Assembly (NCBI RefSeq): GCF_000338875.1
Contig: NZ_AOMO01000048.1
Location: 1 to 53,807 of the forward strand
Length of the DNA: 53,807 nucleotides
Direction of reading: 5' to 3'
Source: Vibrio mimicus CAIM 602
GTDB lineage: Bacteria; Pseudomonadota; Gammaproteobacteria; Enterobacterales; Vibrionaceae
Shown here one piece after another: positions 1-8,265 of the stretch (position 1 is its first letter; every line of letters begins with the position of its first letter). Both the position numbers and the translations under genes were made by a program. The notes below the pieces were generated by a model. The model had not been told where the DNA came from and searched no databases. It was given only the letters and a program-made list of their open reading frames with translations.

Positions 1-254
1 AGTGCGTTGTACAGCAGAGGAACCGCTTTGTTCAGCGCGACAGTGAATTTGAATGGCTTGTGCACACGTTGGCCTGAAGGCTGACCAGATTGTGGGTCAG
101 TCGGTACGGTCACGACGTGGTCAAACTGTTGCACCAGCATCTCATCTTCGTGGCCTTCAACGAATGAATCGCCGATAGAGTCTGCAGTACATGCGCCAGC
201 AGTGATAAGGCCCTGAGTTTGGCCGTCGATAGAGATATAACATGGAGTTGGCAT
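1..254 (-). CDS. hcp: Hcp, type VI secretion tube protein (partial, 3' end outside window)
   Basis: Hcp forms the hexameric-ring tube of the type VI secretion system and is also secreted. Only the first 84 codons are present. The translation begins MPTPCYISIDGQTQG and contains VEGHEDEMLVQQFDH and VTVPTDPQSGQPSGQRVHKP, which matches V. cholerae Hcp nearly residue for residue from memory (full length about 172 aa). The start ATG is preceded by AAGGAAATAGCC, a good ribosome binding site. It is divergent from the M32 carboxypeptidase, as I recall for V. cholerae VC1415/VC1414, where hcp-1 heads an auxiliary cluster with vgrG and an effector. Such a cluster would lie left of this window. A sigma-54-like promoter sits about 75 bp upstream. 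Confidence 0.95.
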   Translation of the reverse strand, partial: MPTPCYISIDGQTQGLITAGACTADSIGDSFVEGHEDEMLVQQFDHVVTVPTDPQSGQPSGQRVHKPFKFTVALNKAVPLLYNA

Positions 255-328
255 GGCTATTTCCTTTCTAAAAAATCATTAAATAAATGAAAGCGTTAAC
301 GCGCTAAGCGCACCGTCACCAGATAAGG

Positions 329-344
329 AGCAAGGTCGATGCCA
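329..344 (-). promoter_or_regulatory. Candidate sigma-54 promoter of hcp
   Basis: Read on the minus strand the sequence is TGGCATCGACCTTGCT. This matches the -24/-12 consensus TGGCAC-N5-TTGCW with one mismatch and the exact 5-base spacer. It lies about 75 bp upstream of the hcp start codon. In V. cholerae hcp transcription is known to depend on RpoN and the activator VasH, so the match fits the gene. Confidence 0.8.
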
Positions 345-417
345 ACTTACTTACCATTGAAAATCAATGTGTTATCTCATCATCTCCATCAATAAAGCAA
401 AAACCTGCCTGTCCTTG

Positions 418-431
418 AGCAAGATCTTGCT
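418..431. promoter_or_regulatory. 14-bp palindrome upstream of hcp, candidate enhancer-binding-protein site
   Basis: AGCAAGATCTTGCT is a perfect palindrome, flanked by imperfectly inverted arms (GCCT at 407-410, AGGC at 436-439). Its centre is about 90 bp upstream of the candidate sigma-54 element, the usual distance for a bacterial enhancer-binding protein such as VasH. The assignment is inferred from position and symmetry only; I do not know a VasH consensus to compare with. The rest of the 302-bp gap between hcp and the carboxypeptidase shows no ORF that I could support. Confidence 0.45.
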
Positions 432-556
432 TGGTAGGCAACATTCATCTTGGTGATAAAACTCGCGGCGTATTACTTGGTAACTGAGAGTACTTGGTTA
501 TCTGCACCCAGATTGATACACTTCGCTTTCATTTAACGTCACGGAAGGCTATTTCC

Positions 557-2044
557 ATGAATGCATTCAATAAATTAGTAAAACATTCTAAAAAAATTTC
601 TAACTTCAATCATTTGTCATCGATTGTCGGCTGGGATCAAGCTGCGGTGATGCCAAGTGGCGGCGCAGAAGCACGCTCGCAAGCCATGGCTGAGCTTTCT
701 GTGCATATTCACGGTTTAATGACTCAGCCACAATTGGCAGATTGGTTTGCTGAAGCGGAAAGCGAAACACTCAATGTTGAGCAACAAGCGACTTTGCGTG
801 AAATGAAGCGCCAATGGCAACAAGCTACGGTTCTGCCAGAAGCCTTAGTCGAGGCACAATCACTAGCAGGTTCAAAATGTGAGCACGCATGGCGCGACCA
901 ACGTAAAAACAATGATTGGGCAGGTTTTGAGAAAAATTGGGCTGAAGTCGTCAAACTCTCTCAAGAAGAAGCACAAATCCGCGCTGAGGCGACAGGAAAA
1001 ACGCCTTACGATGCGATGCTTGAACTTTACGAGCCTGGCACCACGACTGAACAACTGAATCACGTGTTTAGTGATGTCAAAACATGGCTGCCAAGCTTAA
1101 TCGATGTGGTGATCGAAAAACAAAGCAGTGAAAATTTTATTGCACCAAAAGGTCATTACCCAGCGGAGAGTCAAAAAGCCCTGGGCCTTGAAGTGATGCA
1201 ACTGCTGCAATTTGACTTTAACCATGGCCGCCTTGATGAGAGTGTTCACCCCTTCTGTGGCGGCGTACCGAGCGATGTACGCATTACCACTCGCTACAAC
1301 GAAAGCGAGTTTGTGCAGTCTTTGATGGGCATTGTGCATGAAACTGGCCATGCGCGTTACGAACAAGGCTTACCCAAACATCTGGCAGGCACACCCGCCG
1401 GAGAAGCACGTTCAATGGGCATCCATGAGTCCCAATCTCTGTTCTTTGAGATGCAAGTTGGTCGTAGCCCAGCCTTTATTGCTCATTTAGCGGATCTGGC
1501 AGGGAAACATTTTTCCGCGATGAATGATCCTGTTTTCCGCATTGAGAATATTCAAAAGCTGTACACCCGTGTGCAGAAAGATTTTATCCGCGTTGATGCG
1601 GATGAGCTCACTTACCCTGCCCACGTGATCCTGCGTTTTGAAATCGAACGTGATTTGATGAATGGCAAAATCAAACACACTGATGTGCCAGAGCTTTGGG
1701 ATCAAAAGATGCAGGCTTATTTGGGTCTAAGTACCAAAGATAACTACAAAAATGGTTGTATGCAGGATATACACTGGACGGATGGCAGCTTTGGTTACTT
1801 CCCAAGCTATACCTTAGGTGCCATGTATGCGGCACAATTTATGGCTGCAATGAAGAAAAGCGTGGATGTTGATAGCGCAATCCGCTGTGGCAATCTCTCG
1901 CCAATTTTCTCTTGGTTGTCTGAGAATATTTGGAGTAAGGGTAGCTTATTTAGTACCGATGAATTGGTTACGCAGGCAACAGGTGAGCGCTTAAATCCTC
2001 AACACTTTAAGCAACATCTGATGAATCGTTACTTGAACAAGTGA
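557..2044 (+). CDS. M32 family metallocarboxypeptidase (carboxypeptidase Taq type)
   Basis: A 495-aa zinc carboxypeptidase that removes C-terminal amino acids from peptides in the cytoplasm. The M32 signature is visible: HETGH at residues 261-265 supplies the two zinc histidines and catalytic Glu, and the third ligand is Glu in GIHESQ about 25 residues later. Length fits the family (about 490-510 aa). The frame is open from 494, but the ATG at 557 is preferred because GGAAGG lies 8 bases upstream and the translation MNAFNKLVKHSKKISNFN is the normal family start. It is divergent from hcp, as its V. cholerae homologue (VC1414, from memory) is. A hairpin terminator follows at once. No secretion signal is seen. 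Confidence 0.93.
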   Translation: MNAFNKLVKHSKKISNFNHLSSIVGWDQAAVMPSGGAEARSQAMAELSVHIHGLMTQPQLADWFAEAESETLNVEQQATLREMKRQWQQATVLPEALVEAQSLAGSKCEHAWRDQRKNNDWAGFEKNWAEVVKLSQEEAQIRAEATGKTPYDAMLELYEPGTTTEQLNHVFSDVKTWLPSLIDVVIEKQSSENFIAPKGHYPAESQKALGLEVMQLLQFDFNHGRLDESVHPFCGGVPSDVRITTRYNESEFVQSLMGIVHETGHARYEQGLPKHLAGTPAGEARSMGIHESQSLFFEMQVGRSPAFIAHLADLAGKHFSAMNDPVFRIENIQKLYTRVQKDFIRVDADELTYPAHVILRFEIERDLMNGKIKHTDVPELWDQKMQAYLGLSTKDNYKNGCMQDIHWTDGSFGYFPSYTLGAMYAAQFMAAMKKSVDVDSAIRCGNLSPIFSWLSENIWSKGSLFSTDELVTQATGERLNPQHFKQHLMNRYLNK

Positions 2045-2049
2045 TTATC

Positions 2050-2085
2050 AACCAGCGCAGTCCATTGTCTGCGCTGGTTAGTTTT
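2050..2085 (+). terminator. Rho-independent terminator after the carboxypeptidase
   Basis: An 11-bp GC-rich stem AACCAGCGCAG / CTGCGCTGGTT with an 8-base loop starts 5 bases after the stop codon and is followed by a short, imperfect T tract (agtttt). Confidence 0.7.
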
Positions 2086-2135
2086 GAACAGAAATCCGCT
2101 GTTCTAAAAGAACAACTTCAGATCAATTGAACCCA

Positions 2136-3309
2136 CTAAACCATAGTAGGATCAGGCTCTAGGCCCATTAATTGTCGACCGAGAATCTGTGCGCAAACAT
2201 CATAATCGGTGTACGCGTGAGCACCTGTCATGTGCGAATCACGGAACAAGCGTTGACCTTCGTTATCACTAAACCAAGCCATCCCCCCCCATCGCATCGA
2301 ACAAACGATCAACTGCAGCAATACACATCTTTACAGCGTACGCTTGGTTGGTTCGCCAGTATGCGAGAGTTTCTGCATCAGGGTACTCTTTACGCTCACC
2401 GTGCTCTTTATGGTCACCCCATGTTTTTTCCAACAAAGCTCGCGCAGCTGCAACCTGATGAGTGGATTCCGCTAAACGCATCAGTGCAGGTGTTGCAACA
2501 CCCACGTTTGCACCAGTATAAGCACGAACCCGATTTTTCTGTTTCTCAGCGAACACAACCAACATGCGTTCGGCAATACCCAAACTGATTGCTGCAAAAC
2601 CACAAGCAAAATATGGGCGATAAGGCGTGTAGAAAATATCACTGTCAGGATACAAGCCAAAACCCGCTGAACGACCTTCCATCATGCCTTTTGCCGTTTC
2701 AATGCGGTGTTCAGGGATGAACACATTGTCCAATACCAGCGTTTTGGTACCACTCGATTTCATGCCTGCAGCATACCAGTCGTCAACGATCTTATATTCA
2801 TGGCGCGGTACGACACCGAAACAATAAATTTTGTTACCTGCATCATCAAAACGGTTGAAGCCTAAAATTGCCCAATCTGCATGGTCACAACCACTACTCC
2901 AACGCATGTCACCATTAATGATAACGCCTCCTTCGGTTTCAACAATCTTACCAAATGGTGCGATGCTTGAACTCGCAGTGGCTTCCGGATTGTTACCCCA
3001 AAACTCTTCTTGAGCTTGTTTGGAGAACATTGCCATTTGGTGACTGTGTGTCGCCAACAAACTTGCGCCCCAAGCCGTACCACCACACGCTCCTGCCAGT
3101 GCGGCCACGCAATCAGTAAACTCTGGTAATGAGATTTCCAAGCCACCATAAACTTTTGGTTGGAATGCGCGGAAAAAACCGATTTCACGTAATAGACGGA
3201 TGTTTTCTTCCGGTGGAGTACGGTCTTGTTCAGCCTGTTGTGCGTTCTTTGCAATGATTGGCAATATGGCATTTAACTTTTCAAGTAGAGGATTGTGTTG
3301 TTTCATCAT
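2136..3309 (-). pseudogene. p-Hydroxyphenylacetate 3-hydroxylase oxygenase component (C2 type), frameshifted
   Basis: A flavin-dependent group D monooxygenase of acyl-CoA dehydrogenase fold that converts 4-HPA to homoprotocatechuate using reduced flavin from a separate reductase. The translation closely resembles the Acinetobacter baumannii C2 protein from memory, including SSGCDHA, KSAGFGLYPDS, YFACGFAAISLGIAERM, RVRAYTGANVG and the C-terminal LEPDPTMV. It is not the 520-aa enterobacterial HpaB type. The first frame runs to about residue 344 and stops at TAG just after a run of eight G (plus-strand C 2283-2290). Removing one G joins it to the next frame (GMAWFSDNEGQRLFRD and on to the stop at 2136), giving a normal 390-aa protein. 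The lesion is thus one extra base in a homopolymer: a base-calling error, a recent mutation or a slippage switch. Start: ATGATG 4 bases after AAGGA; the second ATG is equally possible. Divergent from hpaA. Confidence 0.88.
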
Positions 3310-3408
3310 CGATTCCTTTTGACATAGACCCTGTTGTTGTTTTCATCGGGTATTAAGTTCATTATTGCCACACTCGGCGTGATGTTAAATGGATGTTACC
3401 AATCTTCG

Positions 3409-3424
3409 CTTGTACTTTTCGTAG
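3409..3424. promoter_or_regulatory. Candidate HpaA operator (copy 1), upstream of the C2 oxygenase
   Basis: CTTGTACTTTTCGTAG recurs with one difference at 17470-17485 upstream of hpaC. Both copies have the same orientation relative to their minus-strand gene and lie about 100-120 bp from its start codon, a typical place for an AraC-family activator site. The copy here is in the divergent region between the oxygenase gene and hpaA itself. The assignment to HpaA is inference. Confidence 0.55.
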
Positions 3425-3496
3425 ATATAGATAATGTATTAACTATTCTTTGATATGCTTGGGTTCAAGGCAGGAAAATAAGCAAGGGCAGCACAC

Positions 3497-4423
3497 ATGG
3501 AGCTAGTGGCAATACCCAATTTAGATATCGGAAAAGTCTACGACTCTCGATACAACAACAGTGATTTTCACATTGAAAGGCTTGACAGTTTGGCGCTGTT
3601 TTTTGGGCGTAACATGCCTACCCATTACCACGATCGCTATTACCAACTGCATATTATTCTCGAAGGGACAACCCACGTACTGCTTGATCAAGCACACTAC
3701 TCAGAAACAGGGACCACACTGTTTTTTACACCACCGACCGTCCCCCATTCTTTTGTTACTGATGACGATGCCAACGGTTATGTAATTACCGCTAGCCAAC
3801 CACTGGTCTGGCGTTTATTAGATATTGAAATCGGCAGAAACGATGTCGCTTCTACTGCACTACAGCCCTTTTGTACCCGTTTAGAAAATCCTTCTCAGCT
3901 GATTTCACTACTAGAAATGCTGATGAAAGAGCAGGACAAAACCGAATTTATGAGTGATGTCGCCAATCAAGCTCTGCTTCAATTGGTACTGATCGATGTA
4001 ATGCGCCATGCCAATACCCGACCTGTATCAAGCCTATTCCGCAGTGCGGACGTGGCACTTTTTAATCGCTTTAACCAGATGATAGAAATGAGTTATAAAC
4101 AGCACTTGACGTTGCCAGAATATGCAGAACAACTGGGGTTAACTACGGCTAGGCTCAATGACATATGCAGGAAGATCAGTGGCTTGTCATCAAAGCGATT
4201 GGTTGCAGAACGTGTAATGCAAGAAGCGAGACGCTTGCTGCTGCTCACGCCAATGGCGGTGTCTCAAGTGGCCTATGAACTGGGTTATCAAGACCCTGCC
4301 TACTTCGCGCGTTTTTTCAAAAAGCAAGTCGGAGAGACAGCGTCTGATTTTCGATTCAATAAAAAAGAGATAACGACTAAGCCGTTATCTCGATTGATAC
4401 ATCAAAGAGCTGGGGAGGATTAA
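3497..4423 (+). CDS. hpaA: HpaA, AraC/XylS-family activator of 4-HPA catabolism
   Basis: A 308-aa regulator with an N-terminal cupin-like sensing domain (MPTHYHDRYYQLHIILEG, about residues 40-57) and a C-terminal AraC double helix-turn-helix (about 195-290; YAEQLGLTTARLND and VAYELGYQDPAYFARFFKK). In enterobacteria HpaA binds 4-HPA and activates the monooxygenase genes. The gene is divergent from the C2 oxygenase, so it probably controls that promoter. Start: ATG with AAGG 9 bases upstream. Its 3' end overlaps the stop codon of convergent gabD by 4 bases, leaving no room for a terminator between them. Confidence 0.88.
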   Translation: MELVAIPNLDIGKVYDSRYNNSDFHIERLDSLALFFGRNMPTHYHDRYYQLHIILEGTTHVLLDQAHYSETGTTLFFTPPTVPHSFVTDDDANGYVITASQPLVWRLLDIEIGRNDVASTALQPFCTRLENPSQLISLLEMLMKEQDKTEFMSDVANQALLQLVLIDVMRHANTRPVSSLFRSADVALFNRFNQMIEMSYKQHLTLPEYAEQLGLTTARLNDICRKISGLSSKRLVAERVMQEARRLLLLTPMAVSQVAYELGYQDPAYFARFFKKQVGETASDFRFNKKEITTKPLSRLIHQRAGED

Positions 4424-5871
4424 CGATCCAGCCCCCCCATGAACATGTATTTCATCTCCAAGAACTCTTCCATTCCGTGACGAGAACCTTCACGCCCCAG
4501 TCCTGACTCTTTGATGCCACCAAAAGGTGCCGCTGCGGTTGAAATCAAACCTTCGTTGATTCCTACCATTCCCACTTCTAATGCTTCAGCTACACGCCAT
4601 GCTCGCCCCAGTGAACGCGTGTAAAAATACCCAGCTAAACCGGATTCCGTGTTATTGGCGCGTTCAAGCACTTCTGCTTCATCTTTAAATCTAAATAGCG
4701 GTGCAACTGGGCCAAACGTCTCTTCCTCTGCAATCAGCATGTCGTCAGTCATGTCGGTTAACACGTAAGGTACAACGAACAATTGCTCGTCATCTACCAC
4801 GCCGCCACACAGCACTTTTGCACCTTTCGCAACTGCGTCTTCAACATGTTCTTGTACTTTTGCCACCGAACTGCGGTTAATCAAAGGACCGATTGAAACG
4901 CCTTCAGCAAAGCCATCACCAACTTTTAGCTGTTTAACTCGGTTGGTCAGTTTCTCAGCAAATTCATCGTACACAGCATCATGGACAAACAGGCGATTGG
5001 CGCAGACACAAGTTTGACCCGCATTACGGAACTTGGCGATCATCGCGCCTTCAACTGCCGCATCAATATCAGCATCATCAAACACGATAAATGGGGCGTT
5101 TCCTCCCAGCTCTAATGCGAGCTTTTTGATGGTTGAAGCAGACTGGTTCATCAAGATTTTGCCGACATTAGTCGAACCAGTGAAAGATACCTTACGCACT
5201 CGTTTATCGCTGGTAAACACACCGCCAATTGCCCGTGAGTCCCCCGTGATAACGTTAAACAAGCCTTTTGGTAGTCCTGCATCTTCCGCCAACTTAGCCA
5301 ATGCTAACGCGGTAAACGGCGTTTCTTGTGCGGGTTTTAACACCATTGAACAACCCGCTGCAAAAGCGGGGGCGGCTTTACGGGTAATCATGGCGGCTGG
5401 AAAATTCCATGGCGTAATCGCAGCGACTACCCCTATCGGTTCCCTAGTCACCACAATTTTGCCGTTTTCACGGTGGCTTGGGATTATTTCGCCATAAGCA
5501 CGTCGCGCTTCTTCGCTGTACCACTGAACAAAGCTCGCCGCATAGGTGATTTCACCTTTCGCTTCAGTAAATGGCTTGCCCTGCTCTAACGTTAAAATGG
5601 TCGCTAAATCATCGATATGCTCCATCATTAACTCATACCACTTACGCAAGAGATTCGCTCGATGATCGGCGGTGGTCTTTTTCCACAGCTCAAAGGCACA
5701 TTGTGCGGCAGTGACGGCTTGCAGCGCTTGTTGCTCACCAAACATGGGGATTTCACCGATGGTGTTACCTGTCGAAGGATTCGTGACGGCTTGAGTACGC
5801 CCCTGCTCAGCAACCCACTGCCCATCGATATAACAGCGTTGCTGAAACAGTTCTGAGTAATTTAAGTTCAT
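4420..5871 (-). CDS. gabD: NAD(P)-dependent succinate-semialdehyde dehydrogenase
   Basis: A 483-aa aldehyde dehydrogenase resembling GabD. Visible elements are the cofactor-fold segment TPWNFPAAMITRK, the FTGSTNVGK loop, the catalytic base in LELGGNAPF and the catalytic cysteine in GQTCVCANR. Length is typical. It is the last gene of the hpa operon, 3 bases after hpaD, with a GGAG ribosome site 6 bases before its ATG that overlaps the hpaD stop. HpaI releases succinate semialdehyde, so this enzyme would oxidise it to succinate for the TCA cycle. Specificity is inferred from sequence resemblance and context; another semialdehyde substrate cannot be excluded. Confidence 0.88.
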   Translation of the reverse strand: MNLNYSELFQQRCYIDGQWVAEQGRTQAVTNPSTGNTIGEIPMFGEQQALQAVTAAQCAFELWKKTTADHRANLLRKWYELMMEHIDDLATILTLEQGKPFTEAKGEITYAASFVQWYSEEARRAYGEIIPSHRENGKIVVTREPIGVVAAITPWNFPAAMITRKAAPAFAAGCSMVLKPAQETPFTALALAKLAEDAGLPKGLFNVITGDSRAIGGVFTSDKRVRKVSFTGSTNVGKILMNQSASTIKKLALELGGNAPFIVFDDADIDAAVEGAMIAKFRNAGQTCVCANRLFVHDAVYDEFAEKLTNRVKQLKVGDGFAEGVSIGPLINRSSVAKVQEHVEDAVAKGAKVLCGGVVDDEQLFVVPYVLTDMTDDMLIAEEETFGPVAPLFRFKDEAEVLERANNTESGLAGYFYTRSLGRAWRVAEALEVGMVGINEGLISTAAAPFGGIKESGLGREGSRHGMEEFLEMKYMFMGGLDR

Positions 5872-5874
5872 ATC

Positions 5875-6732
5875 TTACTCCGTAACCTCAAAGACAACGT
5901 TAACCTGACCAGTACCTGAGCTTGGGAAATATTCGGTGATCACCGTGCTTTCACCTTGATATTTATCCCAGCCTAGTGCACCAAATAACATCGCTGTATC
6001 GTGCATGCCACCTTCGCCTGAACACAGTGCTGCATAATCTGGAAGCATTTCTAAGAAGGTTTTGTAATTTCGGTTACGCCACAGCTCGAGCACGCGTAAG
6101 TCAACTTGGCGGTTGAATTCTTTTGAAATCGTAAATGTGCCATTGTTGGCTTCGTATTTGTCATTATCCCAAATACGATGAGATAACGAGCCTGAAGCCA
6201 ATAACATCACTCGGCTGTCACTTTGTTCAACCGCTTCACGGATCGCCTCACCAAGAATACGTGACGACTCAATGTTGTGAACCGTACACCAAGCCGCGAC
6301 CGAGACAACGTTGAAATGGTTGTCTTGGTTCATGAAGCGCATGGGCACTAACGTGCCGTACTCTAGGTCGAGTGAATCCACTTGATGAGAGAGGGTAAAC
6401 ACGCCCTTTTCTGTCGCTTTCTCTGCGATAAGATCACCCAGATCGCGATTACCACGGTACTGATATTTAAGGTTTTGGATGAAGTGTGGAAACTCGTGAC
6501 TGGTGTAGTTACCCGAAAACGACTCATTCGAGTTGATATGGTAACCCGCGTTAACCAACCAATGCGTATCCAACACTATGATGGTATCAACCCCCACCTC
6601 TTTCGCCATTTTGGCAATTTCTTTATGACCATCAATAGCGGCTTGACGGCAACCGTGTAAACGGCCTGGTTGTTCTGACAGGATCATGGTCGGGACGTGC
6701 GTAATTTTCGCCGCGATACAGAGTTTACCCAT
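5875..6732 (-). CDS. hpaD: HpaD, homoprotocatechuate (3,4-dihydroxyphenylacetate) 2,3-dioxygenase
   Basis: A 285-aa class III (LigB-fold) extradiol dioxygenase that opens the homoprotocatechuate ring to 5-carboxymethyl-2-hydroxymuconate semialdehyde. It aligns along its length with what I recall of E. coli HpaD: MGKLCIAAKITHVP at the start, GCRQAAIDGHKEI, VDTIIVLDTHWLVN, LEYGTLVPMRFMN, LASGSLSHR and the C-terminal SSGTGQVNVVF. Histidines in THVP and DTHW and an acidic residue in the C-terminal half are the likely iron ligands. AAGGAA lies 6-7 bases before the ATG. The gene lies between the AEC transporter and gabD and appears intact. Confidence 0.95.
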   Translation of the reverse strand: MGKLCIAAKITHVPTMILSEQPGRLHGCRQAAIDGHKEIAKMAKEVGVDTIIVLDTHWLVNAGYHINSNESFSGNYTSHEFPHFIQNLKYQYRGNRDLGDLIAEKATEKGVFTLSHQVDSLDLEYGTLVPMRFMNQDNHFNVVSVAAWCTVHNIESSRILGEAIREAVEQSDSRVMLLASGSLSHRIWDNDKYEANNGTFTISKEFNRQVDLRVLELWRNRNYKTFLEMLPDYAALCSGEGGMHDTAMLFGALGWDKYQGESTVITEYFPSSGTGQVNVVFEVTE

Positions 6733-6818
6733 TGTTGATTTCCTTCTACTTAGTGCATTGTTAGTGATGTCGCTTACTCAATGCTTCGTTATTGTTTCGA
6801 TCTTCCAATATATTGATC

Positions 6819-7771
6819 TTATTGAAATAGTGTCAGCGCAAAGGTGGTCATAACACTCACGGTCACCATCGCTAACAGAGTGGTCGGTAGTAACACAGCA
6901 GCGCACATACCTCCAAGTTGTACCTTTGCCCGATGACGGCATACACCCCAAACATCGGCATACTCGCCAAAATTACCGCGACAGCACTCATCGTCGGGTC
7001 GAGTTCAAACCACCCCATTAAACACAACATGACGATCAGCGGATGCAGTACCAATTTCGCCAGCATCACCAGACTGATCTCTTGTTTCATGCCTGATAAT
7101 TTGACCCCAACCAAGCCCCCGCCAATGGTAAAAAGCGCTACCCCAGTGACGGTGCTGGCTAAGATATCGATAATGCGTACCGCCGTTTCGGGTGTGCGCC
7201 AGTTAAGCCCAGAGCAAAGCATGCCGAGCACAATCGAAATCACGATGGGGTTCTTAGCCAAGTTTTTCGTTGTTTCTATGACAGTTCTTTTGAGGCTGCC
7301 TTTGCTTTCTCGGTTCGACATGTCAGCCAACGTTAATAACAAAGGCAGCATGATGAGGTTTTCGACCACCAGCGTAAGTGAAAATGGAATCAAAGCTTTG
7401 TTACCAAACAGAAAATAGATGATTGGAAAACCAATCAATAAGCTGTTGGAAAAGCTGCCGCCCAAACCCAAAATCACAGCATGAGAAGGCGATTTTTTCA
7501 GCTTCAATAACGCAATCGCCGCGACCAAACCAAATGCTAATAGCGAGCCTAAGGTATACGCGATGACGTAATCCGTGTTCCAAATCTGTTCCAGCGGCTT
7601 ACTGCTTAGTGCACTAAAAATCGCCGCTGGCAGACCAAAATTAAACACAAACGCCGCTAAGCTTTTATGGCCATTGTGGGGAATAATTTCTCGTTTAAAG
7701 GCAACATAACCCACACCGATCACCAGAAAAACAGGCAGTATTGTCATCACCACGTAGCTAAGCTGGTTCAT
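6819..7771 (-). pseudogene. AEC-family (auxin efflux carrier type) permease, frameshifted near the C-terminus
   Basis: An inner-membrane transporter with about ten hydrophobic segments, starting MNQLSYVVMTILPVFLVIG. The open frame gives 299 aa ending in the non-hydrophobic tail CALLCYYRPLC. In the next frame the sequence continues as GGMCAAVLLPTTLLAMVTVS and ends TFALTLFQ at 6819, a normal final membrane helix for the family. One G missing near 6912 (TTGGAGG where TTGGGAGG is expected) explains this. The loss would remove only the last helix. It lies inside the hpa operon, 30 bases after hpaF, with a good AGGAAA site. Its cargo is unknown; uptake or efflux of 4-HPA or a pathway acid is a guess from location. 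Confidence 0.82.
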
Positions 7772-7801
7772 CTGCTTTTTCCTAAACTCAACCTTAAATC
7801 A

Positions 7802-8197
7802 CTACTGCAAAGCCTGTTGAACCAGTTTTTGGTGAATATTGTTCTTCTTGAAATTCAGTTGCGGATGAAGTTCCACCATTTCAAAGCCAATGCTGAGATA
7901 GTGCTTCTCAAATGCTTCCGACAAGAATTCACAATACACATCAAATACTCGCTGTGCGGCTTTCTGTAAGGTTTCCATATCTCGCCCAACGCCAACCTTT
8001 GCTGTGAGGTGGATAAAGCGGTTTTCTGGATCCTCATCAGCAACCAAGTAGTAATCACACTTGATTGCACGAGTGCGAATACCCCCTTTGGGGAATACGC
8101 CTGTATCTATTGCTTCACGGTGAATCGCCTGCATCAATGCCGGAATGTCGATGTCCGACTCGACGTTAGGCGAGTATTCCATAATAAAATGTGGCAC
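7802..8197 (-). CDS. hpaF: HpaF, 5-carboxymethyl-2-hydroxymuconate delta-isomerase
   Basis: A small (131-aa) tautomerase-superfamily isomerase acting after HpaE. The open frame begins at a GTG at 8206, but I place the start at the GTG at 8195-8197. AAGGAG then lies 8 bases upstream, and the mature protein begins with Pro (PHFIMEYSPN), the N-terminal catalytic base of this superfamily. The upstream GTG overlaps the ribosome site itself and would bury that proline. The C-terminal FEMVELHPQLNFKKNNIH matches what I recall of the E. coli enzyme. It sits 68 bases after hpaE. Confidence 0.93.
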   Translation of the reverse strand: MPHFIMEYSPNVESDIDIPALMQAIHREAIDTGVFPKGGIRTRAIKCDYYLVADEDPENRFIHLTAKVGVGRDMETLQKAAQRVFDVYCEFLSEAFEKHYLSIGFEMVELHPQLNFKKNNIHQKLVQQALQ

Positions 8198-8265
8198 TTT
8201 CTTCACTCCTTTCGGGCTCCATTTCAGAGCCCGGAATCCGATTGTTCTTCAACTCACAAAGCTGG

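Noticed and set aside
2086..2105. GAACAG/CTGTTC hairpin after the C2 oxygenase as its terminator
   Set aside because: On the minus strand it is followed by AAAAC and not by a T tract.
2172..2588. 138-codon plus-strand frame opposite the C2 oxygenase
   Set aside because: It is antisense to a recognisable protein over its whole length and shows no family resemblance.
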